A stretch of DNA of 64,000 bases from Rheum nobile (GCA_027886185.1 WOAB01000041.1:62001-126000), one strand, 5' to 3'; counted from the stretch's first letter, positions 10,649 through 23,313 are shown. Notes: generated by a model not told the origin, from the letters alone. A program made the numbers and translations.

Positions 10649-12733
10649 ATGTCTCGCAACAATGAACCTGAACTCGGTGTTTTCATCAACAAGCCTTACA
10701 TTCTTAAGAGTGGTCAAATCAACTGGTGGATGCAACAACTTACTGGTTTCATGCAGACAAACAACATACAATGTTGGTATGTCTTGGAGAATGGGAACTA
10801 TCCAAAGCCAATTGATCCAAAGGATTCCACCAAGTTTCTCCCTGTCGCTGAATGGTCTCAAGAGCACTTGAATCAACAAGAAAAGAATGCTAAGGCTCGT
10901 CAATACATCCTAAATGCTTTGACAAAAACTGATCAAGACAAGGTCATCGGCATCGACAATGCCAAGGATATGTGGAAAGCCTTGAAGGAATTCAATCTGG
11001 GAAGTGAAGACCTTCAGAATAGCAGGACGTTTGACCTTCAAGGAGAATATCACAGATTCAAAATGCTTGAAACTGAAAATGTCTCCTCATATCACTCTCG
11101 ATTTAAGATTCTATACAATGAACTTACAACTTGTGGTGTAGCACCTGAAGAATGGTCCAAATCCATGGTGATCATCACGGACTTAACTCCAAGTTCGAAA
11201 TGACTCAGAGCATAATGCTCCAAACTCCATCCATCAGAGTTCTCCTTGTTCAGGAACTCATTGGTCAACTCCAACGACAAGAAGACAAAGCTAAGGGAGC
11301 TGATCAAGTGAAAACCGATCAGAACATCGCTTTGATGCTCACCAAAGTCATGGAAAGACTAAAGACTGAAGAGAACTCAGATGAAGATAATGATGATGAG
11401 ATCACTGCTCTTCTAACTCGCACTGTGAGAAACTTTCAGAAAGGCAAGTTCCCTAGGAAAGACTTCAAAAGGGAACACAAGGAGTTCAGATGCTATCAAT
11501 GCAATCAGGTTGGGCATCTTGCTAAGAATTGTCCAAACAAAAAGGAGGATGATGCACCACAACAGAAAAAGGCTTTGGTTGCTATATCCACATGGGGTGA
11601 CAATGATGACGAATCTGAAGGGGAACCATAGGACTTATCTTCTGTACAATGTCTGATCGCTAAAATCTCATCTGAAAGGGAACTTGATGCCAGTTCCCTT
11701 GAAGTCTGCCTCATGGAAAATGCTGACCTAAACGCTGACTCAGACTCTACACAACCTGATGTATCTTCTGCTGAACTTACTGAAACTCTCTCTAAGTATG
11801 ATATGAAGCATTTGATTAAACTGATTATCAAACTTAGTGATGAAAACAATTCTTTACAAGGAAAATAACTGAAAATGAAGAGGAAATTTCTTGCTTGACT
11901 GATGAAAATGTTGTGTGGTGTAAGAAATTTGAGGATACTTCTAAGTCTGCTAATACCTCGCATGTCATTTGTCATACATGTGATTTGCATGATAAACTGG
12001 ATCTTGGTGACAGTTCCCTTGCTAGTTCCTCTCCTGACCATGAATTGCTGATGTCTATCGTTGATAAACTTGACTCTCTCTCTGATTGCATTCATGAAAA
12101 GACTGTTACTCAAACTATTTTTGTAAGACCTAGGGCTGGATTAGGCTATCTTCCCAATGACTCTTCTGATCCCCCTTGTCATGCTCATAGTGACCTTGAT
12201 AAAGTGTTTAGTGATCTTCAGGCTAGAAATGAAAGACTTGATTTAGCTCTTCAAACCTCAAACTGCAAAAATGAATACTTGTAAGAAAGAATCAAGGTTC
12301 TGGAAAATGAATCTAAGGAAAACCTTCCTTGTGCTCCTAATGATTCTAAGATACATGAGATGTATAAGGGAATTGGGCGTAATGCTCCTAGGAAAAAAGG
12401 TTGACCTAAGGGAAAGAAAGAAAGCCAACTCAGTTCCCTTTCGTCAAAAAGGTAAGTACCTCTGGATTCCTCACAACCGTGTTTGCTGGTACTGTGGGAA
12501 CCAAGGTCACAACATGGACAAATGCAACAAGAAGAAAAAGGGAAGAGGAAGAAGCCTCTAAAAAGAGGAACTCTATGAGAAAAGATAATAGGAAAAGAAA
12601 AGAAATAACTGACTTGAATGATCCATACTATTATTCTTCTCCTTCTCAGGGAACTGACAATGTTGATCCACCTAGGAACTCTCCTCCTAACAAACCCGGG
12701 AAAGGTCAGCCGGCCTGGGTTCGTAAGAAATGA
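10649..12733 (+). pseudogene. gag: gag (element B)
   Basis: The ATG at 10649 follows an acceptor-like AAGCAG. The N-terminal Gag domain (WWMQQL, AKDMWKALKEF, YHSRFKILYNEL) runs to 11180, where a one-base shift moves to another frame. First knuckle CYQCNQVGHLAKNC about 11490-11531; second knuckle CWYCGNQGHNMDKC 12484-12525; a coiled-coil-like acidic region lies between. Further lesions are TAG at 11629, TAA near 11866 with a frame change, TAA near 12282 and another shift near 12350-12480. Gag ends AWVRKK and TGA at 12731; pol resumes in the same frame 15 nt later. The homologous regions of A, C and F show the same domain order. Confidence 0.88.
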
Positions 12734-12748
12734 TGTTTAATTTTGCAG
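12734..12748 (+). other. acceptor-like site at gag/pol junction (B)
   Basis: TGTTTAATTTTGCAG is a T-rich tract ending in CAG, followed by GCTGAAGTGAG. It sits between the gag TGA and the protease, as in A, C and F. No splicing is proven. Confidence 0.55.
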
Positions 12749-15181
12749 GCTGAAGTGAGTAAGGAGGAAAAATGGTACATAGACAGTGGAGCTTCATGCC
12801 ATATGACTGGAAATAGGAACAAACCGCACTCACTTCAGAAATACAACAGAGGAAAGATTTCCTTTGGTGACAAGAGGAAAGGAGCCATTTGCGACGTTGG
12901 GTGCGTGGATCTAACCGACAAAATTCAGGTAAGTGATGTTCACCTTGTTGACAATTTGGGTTTTGATCTAATGAGTGTGTCACATCTATGCGATCAAGGG
13001 GAGAATCATGTCTTATTCACTCCCAAGGAATGCTTCGTACTGAATCCAGAGACACACAAAACTCTCTTAAAAGGAAAACGCTACAACAATGTCTATATTG
13101 TAGATACAAGCTTCATCCCTGAAGAAAATCTTTGCCTGTCTTCTATAGCTGATAGAACGACAATATGGCACCAAAGACTTGGCCATGCTAGCCTTCAACT
13201 CATTCATAAGTTGCACAAGAAGGAACTGGTGAGAGGACTTCCCTCTGTTCAAATTGAAAAAGACAATATTTGCTCAGACTGTGTTAGGGGGAAATAGGTA
13301 CGCAGTTCCTTCAAGTCTAAATCTGAGATCAGTTCCTCTCATCCTCTTGAACTGGTTCATATGGATTTATGTGGTCCCATGCATACTCAAGCTTTGGAGG
13401 GAACATGTATATTCTTGTACTTGTTGATGATTTCTCTTGCTTCACTTGGACCATATTCATAAAATCAAAAGATGAAGTTTTTGACAGGTTCTCAGCTATA
13501 GTTCCCACTCTTGAGAACTCCCTTGGTCACACTATTCGTGCCATTCGTTCCGATCATGGAACTGAGTTCAAAAATGCCAAGTTCCTCAACAGAATGGAGT
13601 AGTTGAAAGGAAAAATAGGACTTTGGAGGATATGTCTCACATTATGCTCTTATCTGCTGGTCTCCCTCACAGGTTCTGGGCGGAGGCAGTAAACACATCA
13701 TGCTACATTCTGAATCGAGCCATGCTCCGCCCTATGACTGAAAAGACATCCTATGATCTCCTGAAAGGCAGAGTTCCTAACATTTCTCATCTTCGGGTCT
13801 TTGGGTGCAAATGCTTTGTGCACAATACCGGTAAAGATCCCATTGGGAAATTTGATCCTAGAAGTGATGAAGGGATATTCCTTGGCTACGCCAGCAACAG
13901 CAATGCCTACAAAGTGTTCAACCTTCGAACTCAAAAGATTGAGGAAAGTGTTCATGTTGTGTTCAATGAATCTGCCTTTTTCTAACATGCAACAGGAACC
14001 CTCTAGCAATCCAACTGCTGATGATGACTCCGATGAAGCCATCCACTCATCTACTCCTGAGTTCTCTCTAAACCTGTCTGGAGACTATGTTGGGAACTCG
14101 TATGACTCTGGAGTGCAATTCTCTCCTGCCTCTCAGCATCATGATCAACAAAATGATACTCCATCGACTGAGAGTCCCTAAGTCATCGGAACGCCTGTTC
14201 AAGCTCCCAACTCAACTCTAGGGAACTCATTTCCTCCGATGCTCCTGCTCCCAGTTCCCATGCTGAAGGGAACTCTGATGATCATGCTGTAGGGAATTCT
14301 AATGATCATGCTATAGGGAACTCTGATGTCACACATCCTGTTGTGACTAATGACTCAATACATGTTCCCAACTACAAGTACAAAGGACCTGTTCCCAACT
14401 ACAAGTACAAAGGATCTCATCCCGTGGATCTAATCATTACTCCATATCACAAACCAGGTCCGTCCACTAGATCCTCTCTGAATAACTTTTGTGCTTTCAA
14501 TGCCTTCTTATCTCTTGTAGAACCCAAGAACTACAAAGAAGCACTCACTGACCCAGACTGGATTCATGCAATGCAAGAGGAATTACATCAATTTGATTGT
14601 AACAAAGTCTGGCGCTTAGTTCCATATCCTCCCAACAGAACCATCATAGGAACTAAGTGGATCTTTCGCAACAAGCTTGATGACTCAGGTGTCGTCACAA
14701 GGAACAAAGCTCGTCTGGTAGCTCAAGGGATGCTGACTATGCTGGATTCCTCCAGAACAGAAAAAGCACATCTGGTATGGCTCAGTTCCTTGGTCCATGC
14801 CTGGTCTCATGGGGCTCCAAGAAGCAAACCTCTATATCTCTCTCCACCACTGAGTCCGAATACATTGCTGCTGTTGCTTGCTGTGCTCAACTCCTCTGGC
14901 TCAAACAACAACTCGCGGACTTTGGTAAATCTTATGGCCCTCTCAAAATTCTTTGTGATAATACTAGTGCCATTAGCATCTCTAAGAATCCTGTATTTCA
15001 TTCCAAGTCTAAGCATATTGACATAAGGCACCACTTTTTGAGAGATAACGTGGAAAAAGGGATCATTATTATGGAACATTGTCGTACTGAGGAACAAATT
15101 GCTGATATATTCACAAAATCCCTTAATCGAGAACCACATGAGTACTTTAGACTCCTTCTTGGAATGATTTCCATAACTTAG
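12749..15181 (+). pseudogene. pol: pol (element B), integrase and RT deleted in part
   Basis: Protease WYIDSGASCHMTG is at about 12773-12811, and the GAG-pre-integrase region is at 13150-13297, where CAG has become TAG (13296). Integrase D motifs MDLCGP and SDHGTEFKN are present, but about 20 residues before the catalytic-glutamate region are deleted near 13585, leaving NRME and a frameshifted join. A proline/serine linker follows (13990-14340) with two copies of a 27-bp unit at 14365-14418. RT starts with EALTDPDWIHAMQ (14539) and stops after NKARLVAQG near 14728, where the sequence jumps into RNase H (ADYAGFLQNRKSTSG). RT palm including YVDD is gone. RNase H then runs to TAG at 15179. The gene is inactive. 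Confidence 0.9.
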
Positions 15182-15920
15182 CGATTCTGAGTTCCCTTGC
15201 CTATTTCCCTGGTATTGACTAGTTATGTGACTTATTAGTTTCTTTGGTAACTAGTTGGGAACTGTGTTAACTGCTTTTCTTGTCCATCTATGCCTTCATG
15301 TGTTTATTGTTATGATATTAGTTGGGCATTCTTCTCGCCTTCATGCATTGTGTGAACATCTTGCTTGCATTTCTTTCAACAATATATAATCAATCTGATC
15401 TCTGAACCCACTTTATAAGCCGAAAGGATGATTGATTATAAGCTTTCCCTAACCTGGCTTCCCTAGTAGTTCCCTATGAACCTTTTTCTGATTAGTCCAC
15501 AACTGGGAACTTACTAGTTTAGCGTCAAAATTGCCTTCCTGCTATTTATAAGCTTTTGGATGTGTACTTTTCATGATTTAAATTCCTACTACATATATGC
15601 ATCCAAAGCCTTCCCTAGCCAGGTACTTCTAAGGAACTAAGGGGGAACTGAAAAGGTCTCTGCTTGTGTGCTTTCTCTGCCGCCGCCTCGATTATTGCGT
15701 CTCCTTCATTTACTGAGTTCATAGATTTTTATGGACAAACCCTGCAAATTCTGTCCGAGTGTGATCGTTGTGGATGTGATGTGATTCTGATCCGTTGCCT
15801 TTTGGAGATTTGGCAAGATTTGGAAACTTGAAATCTTCGGAAATTTGGAAATTTGCAAGATCTGGATATTATTTCTTTCCTTGTGACCGTTGCTGGGCAT
15901 ATAGATATGGAAGCTGGAAA
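15182..15920 (+). other. post-pol non-coding zone (B)
   Basis: No coding frame. It contains the H1 stem-loop (15385-15440), a second inverted repeat (arms around CTAGTAGTTCCC at about 15464-15475 and GGGAACTTACTAG at about 15505-15517) and runs up to the internal TATA box. The motif TCCACAACTGGGAA is shared with A. Confidence 0.7.
15385..15440 (+). other. conserved post-pol stem-loop H1 (B)
   Basis: Arms TATAATCAATC (15385-15395) and GATTGATTATA (15430-15440) form a perfect 11-bp stem around a 34-nt loop ending TATAAGCCGAAAGGAT. The arm sequence differs at most positions from A, C and F while staying complementary. Confidence 0.8.
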
Positions 15921-15923
15921 CTC

Positions 15924-15930
15924 TATTTAA
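15924..15930 (+). promoter_or_regulatory. internal TATA-like box before accessory ORF (B)
   Basis: TATTTAA lies 125 nt before the accessory ATG (16049) and is followed by a pyrimidine-rich leader. The equivalents are TATATATT 112 nt before the ORF in C and TATATATATA 116 nt before it in F. Confidence 0.5.
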
Positions 15931-16048
15931 GGTGAAAATCCTCACTGTTCAAGATCACCGCCTTTCTACCGTATTGATTTCAAAGCTCTTGCTCTTCATC
16001 TTCATAAATCTCTCCAAAGTTCCTTGCTTTCTCTCTCAACTCGTCCTC

Positions 16049-17592
16049 ATGGCTGGAGAAACCATCAACATCGCCATCTCCAAGGCCGATCTTGAGTTCC
16101 TCACTGCTCATGGGCGTTCTGCTGCGTCCTTGGCCTCTTACGCTCCGCTCTCAGGGAACCCCGCTACCGCCCAAGACCCAGCCGTCCCTGCTCCTCCCTC
16201 TACCGCCGCACCAACATCTTCGGCGATGGAGCTCTCGGAACCTGAGGCCACCCCACAAAATCCCGCTCCCACTGAAATTGCCTCGTCTTCCCCACTCAAA
16301 TTAGACCCCCCTCCTCTGCAATTATACCCTCCCCTTGCCTCAAAGAGACCTCCTCCTCGAAGACAAAGTCTATCGAAAATTCCCCCAATGTCAGCCCTAC
16401 CCATTCCCATCAACAATCCTCTCCTCCCGTCGACGATGCTGCTCTAGGCGGAGATGTTTCTCCTCTTGAGTCTATTCCTCCAAGGGAACCATGCAGTGTC
16501 GGCGCAGACCTAATGAAGTGGCTCCGTGATTACTCAGACGACGACGAGGCCACCACAATCAAAGAAACTCGGGCCTCTCATCCTAAGAAAGCTAAGCTTG
16601 CCTCTATAGTCGGCCGCACTCGCTCCGCCAGAACCACTGCTGCTGCTAGGTCTTCGGCAAAATCGTCGGATTCTCTCAAGGCTTCCTTTGCACAGCGCAA
16701 CATCCTTGGCCCTATGATTTTGGGTTCGCAGCTTTGGTCCTCCTCTCTCCAAGAAGTAGATTCTTTCCGCGCCATGCTTTCAATTCAACATTGGGAAAAT
16801 CTCTTCTCTGAGGCCACTGGCGTCGACGATGATGTTGTTCGCAGGTTCTACTCCTCCATGTCCTTTTTCCCGGTCAAAGATGGTGACGACCTGGCGGACA
16901 TTGTTGTTATTATAGGTGGCCGTCTGCTGCGCATTACCTCCGAGATGATTGGTACTGTTCTTGGTGTTCCTACTGGGCAAGGATTTTTCCAGATCACCAA
17001 GAAGAACTGGCCCTCCAAACGCGATGAGTATGTCAAGTTCCTGTTTGGCGACAGGAAGCTGAAGGAACTGAACACCAAGTATCTCTCCCTTCCAATGAAA
17101 CTGCTTCACTCCTTCCTGATCTACAATGTCATTCCGCGCCTGGAGAAGCGGAATACCACTCTGATTGCTGAAGTTGTGTTCATGGAGAAGATTCTCTCTG
17201 GTGAGATGCTGGACCTCCCTAAGATCATTATGCTTCATATGCAAGCTTTCCACTCTCATCTCTCACACTCTCTGCCTTACCCCACAATCATCAAAGCCCT
17301 GCTGACAACACTTGGTGGGTACCCGGAGTCCCCCTCTGAGACGATGTATCAGCACTTCATGGATATGGCTTACATCAACAGTCTCAAGGTTAATGAGGAA
17401 TAGGAGGTTAAGCCTAAAAGGACTCGTGCTGCTCCTGAACCATCTGAGCATGAGACCTCCGACCTCTCCAATGTCACTGCTGCCATCTCTGTTGAGCTCA
17501 AGGAACTCACCGCTGCTGTGAAGGAATTGACTGCTGCCTTCAACTCTCCTGCGACTGCATTGATTACCAAGCTGCCTCCCAGTTCCTCCTGA
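16049..17592 (+). pseudogene. accessory (post-pol) ORF of B
   Basis: The ORF starts MAGETINIAISKADLE. The N-terminal ~130 residues are proline/serine/threonine rich; a one-base frameshift between about 16270 and 16440 leads into the second frame, which contains a basic PKKAKL segment and then a globular domain (about 16770-17330) with W, FYSSM, VLGVP, EKRNT, LP(K)II..HM and SLPYP motifs. The same motif order is found in C and F. An in-frame TAG at 17401 is followed by ~60 codons predicted to form a short coiled coil, ending TGA 17590. No signal peptide or membrane segment is visible, which argues against an envelope. The globular domain resembles from memory the plant family called 'putative plant transposon protein' (Pfam Transposase_32); this needs a profile search. 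Confidence 0.7.
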
Positions 17593-18041
17593 ATTCCCCA
17601 TGATGTATCTGGCTTAGTCTCCCTAGGAACTCCCCTGCTCACTAGCTGCCATGCTTTGTTGCTTTCTCTTTCTTCGTGATCTTGTTTGTTTGCTCTTCGT
17701 TTGTCTACTAGCTGTTATGTGCATCTTTTGTTATAATTAATGAATATCTGTTTGCTTAGTTGCGACTTGACATTTGCTTTGAACTTGTTCCTCTCTGGGT
17801 TACCATTTGAAACTAATCCATCTTTTCGATGATGTCAAAAGGGGGAATAGACTCTGGAATCTTGGAACCAATAAGATTGGTGTCTTTCTAAGGGGGAACT
17901 GAGTACTGTGTTCAAAAATTAAGGGGGAATCTTAAAGCATTTATCTTAGTATCTCTGTTTCCCTAATATGTCACTTGACTTTGCCTATTGGTTATATGCT
18001 TAAGATTGGTATTAGTTTGTCATCATCAAAAAGGGGGAAAT
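17593..18041 (+). other. multiple polypurine tracts before 3' LTR (B)
   Basis: AAAAGGGGGAAT (about 17837), TAAGGGGGAAC (17890), TTAAGGGGGAAT (17920) and AAAAAGGGGGAAAT (18028-18040) precede the LTR; the last touches it. There is no coding frame in this stretch. Confidence 0.8.
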
Positions 18042-18855
18042 TGTTGGAATGAAATTTTTGGAACGTCAGTTCCCATGAAGTTCCCTTCCTCTGTTTCTCT
18101 TGTTTTGACGATGGCAAACACTTGAAATTAATTGGCTTTTCTAGTATTTGATCTATAGCTGAAAAGATAAGGCAACCAAGTCCAAAGAGAGCGAAGATCA
18201 AGGTCGAGGGAACTGGATGGGAACCGCATCTGTGTATCTCCAATGATATCCACAGAATCTGGGTGAAGATTTGTTACCAAAGATAGACGCGTCTAGAAGA
18301 ATATCTTAGGCGTCAGAATACACATAGATTATCTTTATATGATTGTGTATATTGTAAATCGGTTAAGGATATATTTCATATCTTATCTTGGTAGGAGATG
18401 AAATATCAGATCCTGGATTTATGGAATGTGTTTGTTCAAAGAATATCTCGTCCGAGATCTTTCCTTGACAAATATATTGTATAAATTCATGATGCTGTTA
18501 GTATGTTCGTCTTATGCATTTTCACAAGCTTGAGTGTGCATCAGTGAGACAAAGAAGAAGAAGAAGTGTTCTTGCTTAAGAACTTGAAGTAAGTCTGTTG
18601 TTTACTAATCTGTGATTTCTAAGGAGACTGAAATCGTGAAAGTTCTGAGGTTGTAATCGCATATTAATAAACAAGTAGACTCTTTGAAATCCTCGAAAGA
18701 GGGGTGGTTTTTATCCTAGATAACTAGTTGGTTATCAAAGGTTTCCACCTTAAGTGATTTGTTCTTGTCATCGTGCTTGTCCTATATTTCGCTGCCCATA
18801 GGAACTGAACACATTTGTGTCTTAGTTCCCTTGATACTAATGCACAGATCCTACA
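18042..18855 (+). repeat. 3' LTR of B
   Basis: 814 bp, TGTTGGAATG to GATCCTACA. It lacks ~25 bp present in the 5' LTR near 10337. It is followed by the right GATGT duplication, 18856-18860. Confidence 0.93.
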
Positions 18856-18860
18856 GATGT
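18856..18860 (+). repeat. target-site duplication of B, right copy
   Basis: GATGT, matching 9750-9754. Confidence 0.95.
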
Positions 18861-19147
18861 ACATTGACCAGGCTCAGGGAACTAAAGGTAAGAAAATTGA
18901 CTTTGAGCAGAGAAAGCATGAAAGACCTTTTAGGCCTGGTCGTGGTAAATATGGTCATGTTGTTTACAACCGTGTTTGTTGGCATTGTGGTAAAAATGGT
19001 CAGTATATTTCTTTCGGGGATAGGAATGATCCCTATTATTATGATCCTGCTCCTAAACTACATAGGAACTGTCAAACTAATTTACCCAGAAAAGCTAAAC
19101 TTGGTTGGGTTAAAAAAGCTTCAGTTCCCTTGTGTAGGACGAAGTGA
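18861..19147 (+). pseudogene. gag: gag, C-terminal end (family A unit 2)
   Basis: The gag of unit 2 resumes after B. The second zinc knuckle begins normally (CWHCGKNG) but is then replaced by sequence ending in TTTCTTTCGGGGATA, and the frame continues at NDPYYYD. The same rearrangement is present in unit 3 (about 52205-52255) and absent from unit 1. The inserted string matches the protease-region sequence at about 19247-19261, which suggests a copying jump. The gag stop of unit 1 (TAA) is not present because of a small difference near 19120. Confidence 0.8.
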
Positions 19148-22100
19148 GGCAATAGGACAAATGGTACATTGATAGTGGTTGCTCATGCCATATGACCGGA
19201 AACAGAAGCAAAATGTCCTCACTTCAGCAACACCGCGGAGGAAATATTTCTTTCGGGGATAAACGAAAAGGAGTAATCTGTGGAGTTGGTAATGTGAATC
19301 TTACAGATCACATCAAGGTACGTAATGTTCTCTTTGTTGAAAATTTAGGTTTTGATCTAATAAGTGTGTTATAGCTGTGTGATCAAGGAGGGATTGAGGT
19401 TCGCTTTACCTCTAATGAATGCTTTGTGGAAGACAATTAGGGAAAAGTGATCTTAAAGGGAAAAAGGTTTCAAAATGTCTATGTTATTGATCCAAAATTT
19501 GTTCCCAAAGAGAAGTTGTGTCTTTCGTCAATCAAAGATCAGACGAATCTATGACATCAGCGACTGGGTCATGCAAGCATCAAGCTAATCCACAAGCTAC
19601 ATCAAAAGGAACTGGTCTGTGGCCTTTCCAAAATCAATGCTGAAAAGTCAGATATCTGTTCTAAATGTGTTCAAGGGAAACAGGTTCGTAGTTCCTTCAA
19701 GTCCAAAATAGTGGTAAGTTCCTCTAAACCTTTGGAACTCATTCACATGGATCTATGTGGTCCCATGTGAGTTCAAAGTATTTGTGGTAACAGGTACATT
19801 CTGGTACTTGTTGATGATTTTTCTAGATTCACTTGGACATTATTCATAAAATCTAAAAGTGAAGTCTTTGAAAGGTTAAGAGAGTTAGTTCCTTTACTTG
19901 AAAAATCTTTGAATGTATCTCTTCGTGCTATTCATTCCGATCATGGTACTGAGTTCGAGAATAGAGACTTTCTAACCTTTTGCAGGGAACATGGAGTTGA
20001 TCACAACTTCTCGGCTCCCTACACTCCACAGCAGAACGGAGTTGTCGAGAGAAAGAACATGACTTTGGAAGATATGGCGCGCACCATGCTCATCTCGAGT
20101 GGTCTTTCTCAGTCCTTCTGGGCAGAAGATGTCAATGCAGCGTGCTACATTTTGAATCGGGTAATGTTGTGCCCTATGCTTGAGAAGACGTCTTATGAGT
20201 TACTTAGAGGCAGAGTTCCCAACATCTCTCATCTATGAGTCTTTGGCTGCAAGTGTTTTGTTACATTTTAAAGTCTGTGCAGGATCCCTCAGTTCCTTCG
20301 AAAGATCCTTTCCAAAGGCCAAATGAAGACTCAGATGATGAAGCTCCCTCCAAGCATAACTCATATCCCAACATGTCTGGTCCTTCTCCGCCAATAGTTC
20401 CCTCAACTGTGGTTGATCCAAATCCTGCAACATCTCCAGATAGAATCCTAGTTCCCTCTGATCCTCAAGATGCTGTTGTTGTCCCAGTTCCCTCCATTCC
20501 TCAAACTAATGAGGATGCTCCTGCTCCGGTGGCTGATCCTGCTGTGCCTTCTTCCTCGGCCGCTGTATCCGTTGATGTTGAAGCTCCGGGAACTGATTTG
20601 ATCATTCCTAACTGACAAAAGAACTCTCAAGCATCCAGCCAAGTATGGATTTGAGGATATGACCTTTTGTGCTTTCGATGAATTCTTGTCTCTTATAGAA
20701 CCAAAGAACATCACGGAGGCTCTGAAAGATGCTGACTGGATCCAAGCTATGCAAGAGGAACTTCACCAGTTCGAAATGAATAAAGTTTGGAGACTAGTTC
20801 ATCATCCTCAAAACAGACACACCATAGGAACTAGGTGGGTATTTTGCAACAAGTTGGATGATTCTGGTGCAGTGTCAAGAAACTAGGCTCGCTTGGTAGC
20901 TCAAGGCTAGAATCAACAGGAAGGAATTGATTATGATGAGACCTTTTCTCCTGTGGCAAGATTGGAGGCCATCCGTTTACTCATCGCGTATGCCTCTCAC
21001 AAAGGTTTTAAGCTGTTCCAAATGGACGTCAAGACTGCTTTTCTAAATGGAATTCTTCAAGAAAAGGTATATGTCAAGCAACCTCCAAGATTCGAAGATG
21101 ATGATCACCCTGACCAAGTCTACTTTCTGGACAAGGCTCTTTATGGTCTTAAGCAAGCTCCTCGAGCTTGGTATGATCGTCTTGCCCAGTTCCTAACAGC
21201 CAATGGTTATCGACGTGGTGTGATCGACAAAACTCTCTTCATCCTAGAAGTCAAGGGTGAGATTCTTGTGGTCCAAGTATATGTTGATGATATTATTTTT
21301 GGTTCCACTAACTTGGCTCTTGTAGAAAAGTTCAAAATTCTAATAAGCAGCGAGTTTGAAATGAGTATGATTGGGGAACTATCCTTCTTCCTGGGATTGC
21401 AAGTTACTCAGAAGGATGATGGCATTCAAATCCATCAACATAAATATCTTAAGGAACTCCTGAAGAAGTACAAAATGGATTCTAGCAAAGCCATCTCGAC
21501 CCCTATCTCCCCAGCCACTCGTCTCACTGTAGATCATTCAGGACAGAAAGTGGAAGAACAATTTAATTGAGGCATGATTGGTTCCTTGATGTATCTAGCT
21601 GCTAGTAGACCAAATATTGTGTTTTCTGTTTGCTTATATGCCAGGTTTCAAGCTAATCCAAGGGAATCTCCCTTATCTGAAGTGAAGCGCATATTTCGCT
21701 ATCTCAAGGGAACTGACGATCTATGTCTTTGGTATCCCAAGAATTGCCACTTCAATCTTCTTGGATATATAGATGCTGACTATGCAGGCTACTTGGTTGA
21801 TCGGAAGAGCACGTCTGGCATGGCCCAGTTCCTTGGCCCGTGCTTGGTCTCTTGGGGCTCAAAGAAGCAGAATTCAGTTGCTCTCTCAACCACCGAAGCT
21901 GAATACATTGCAGCTGCCGCCTGTTGTTCCCAGCTTCTGTGGCTCAAGCAACAACTTGCAAAATTTGGTATGTCTTTTGGTCCACTTATGATTCTTTGTG
22001 ATAATACTAGTGCAATCAATATCTCAAAAAATCATGTGCATCACACTAGGACCAAGCATATAGATATTATGCATCATTTCTTGTGTGATCATATTGAAAA

Positions 22101-22224
22101 AGGGAACATTCTGCTAGAACATTGTAGGACTAAAGATCAATTTGCCGATATATTCACCAAAGCATTAAATCGAGAACCTTTTGAGTCCTTAAGGTTACTT
22201 CGAGGAATGATTTCCCTAAACTAG
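19138..22224 (+). pseudogene. pol: pol (family A unit 2)
   Basis: Same domain order as unit 1: protease WYIDSGCSCHMTG (about 19163), integrase with DHGTEFEN and PQQNGVVERKN (to about 20070), a linker, RT from EALKDADW (about 20716) with YVDD near 21283-21294, and RNase H ending TAG 22222. A deletion of ~130 bp near 20262-20268 removes the integrase C-terminal GKFDPRSDEG segment. Stops include TAG 19156, TAG in the GAC-AAT-TAG string near 19438, TGA 19768, TGA near 20236, TAG 20884 and TGA 21568; those at 19768 and 21568 are shared with unit 1 and the first of them is CGA in unit 3. The RNase H part (21574-22224) is open. Confidence 0.9.
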
Positions 22225-22984
22225 TAGTTCCAGTTGCTCTTACTAGTTCCCTTGCTTTGACTAGATTTGATCTTTTCTATGATTTCATTGACAATATTGA
22301 TGATATTTGATCTTGTGATGACCTCACATATCCTGTAATATTTGTTCTAAAGCATGTTCTTAACACTCTTGCATGATCTCATGATTTTATGATCTGATTA
22401 GAACTTGATTACATCTTTTTGTTGCCCTCAAAGTAGTCGATTTGATCTTTTCTATCCATCATAATAAGCCGAAATGATAATTGACTACAAACCGTCCTAC
22501 GCCTGACTGTGTTGCATAATTCCTTATGATCCATCCTTAAGTCCACAACTGGGAATTATCTTTGTGGTGTCAAATTGCCAACCTTATTTTCTTGATATGG
22601 GTATATATTTTTTCTTGAGTGTTGCTTGGTTCCCTACATAAATGTACCCATATCCATCCTACTCCGTGTCAATACTGAGCAAAGGAATTGGAAATCGCTC
22701 TCCAACGACCAAAATTCAAATATGTTGGTACGACACTGCTTCCCGAGGATAGTTAATGTGAATCTAGCCGTTTGTGCCTCTGCAATATCTGGCTGATTTG
22801 GATCCGATTGATGTGATATTTTTTGAAGCAGTTTTCTGTGGAGATTTTGAGTTCCCTTAAATGCTGAAGATTTTGTGGCCGGTTAGATGATGATCTGAGT
22901 TCCCTTATCCGCACTTGATCAAGAAGATTCTCTCTCGCCTTGGTCTTTATCCGAGTGATATCGAGGGAACTCCATTTTATCGGT
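22225..22984 (+). other. post-pol non-coding zone (A unit 2)
   Basis: No coding frame. Close copy of 5629-6348, including the stem-loop H1. Confidence 0.75.
22433..22488 (+). other. conserved post-pol stem-loop H1 (A unit 2)
   Basis: Arms GTAGTCGATT (22433-22442) and AATTGACTAC (22479-22488), 36-nt loop; identical arms to unit 1. Confidence 0.75.
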
Positions 22985-23313
22985 TCCTTACCATGACTAC
23001 TGTTGGGTGACTGCATCATAAAGCTCATGTGGATGAGGAGTTCGAGGAAGAGAAGGAAAAAGAGGAAACTCAGCCCAGGCCGTCTGCTCACCGCCTGGTC
23101 CCTGACACTCATGTGATTCTAGAGAGTATGGGGCGAATTGAGCATGCCCTGGTTGACATATTCAACCATGTCGCTTCTTCTGTTGAGAAGGGTAACAACT
23201 TCACCAATGAGATGGTGGTGGAGTTATGGAAGACCTATGTTGCTCTGGTAAAGGAAACTGCAAAGCTGGTGGACAAGAAGGTCGCTGAGGAAGCAACGAA
23301 GGCCAAGGAGTAG
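22985..23313 (+). pseudogene. accessory ORF remnant (A unit 2)
   Basis: The frame open from 23029 gives 94 residues: an acidic start (DEEFEEEKEKEE), a proline-containing link, then the helix-rich tail with VVELWKTY and KLVDKKVAEE before TAG at 23311. It is the C-terminal part of the post-pol ORF seen in full in C and F. The ATG at 23029 is probably internal, not a real start. Unit 1 has the same remnant with an extra frameshift. Confidence 0.6.

Larger units (their letters stand above)
9755..18855 (+). mobile_element. element B: Sirevirus-type Ty1/copia, 9.1 kb, defective
   Basis: B is a complete LTR-to-LTR insertion in unit 2 gag: 5' LTR 839 bp, primer site, gag, pol with internal deletions, H1 stem-loop, internal TATA box, accessory ORF, multiple polypurine tracts, 3' LTR 814 bp and a perfect 5-bp GATGT duplication. 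By eye the LTRs differ at roughly 24 sites plus a ~25-bp indel (near 10337 against 18618), so it is older than C. The integrase has lost a segment before its glutamate and RT has lost its catalytic core, so B could move only if supplied with Pol by another element. Confidence 0.95.
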
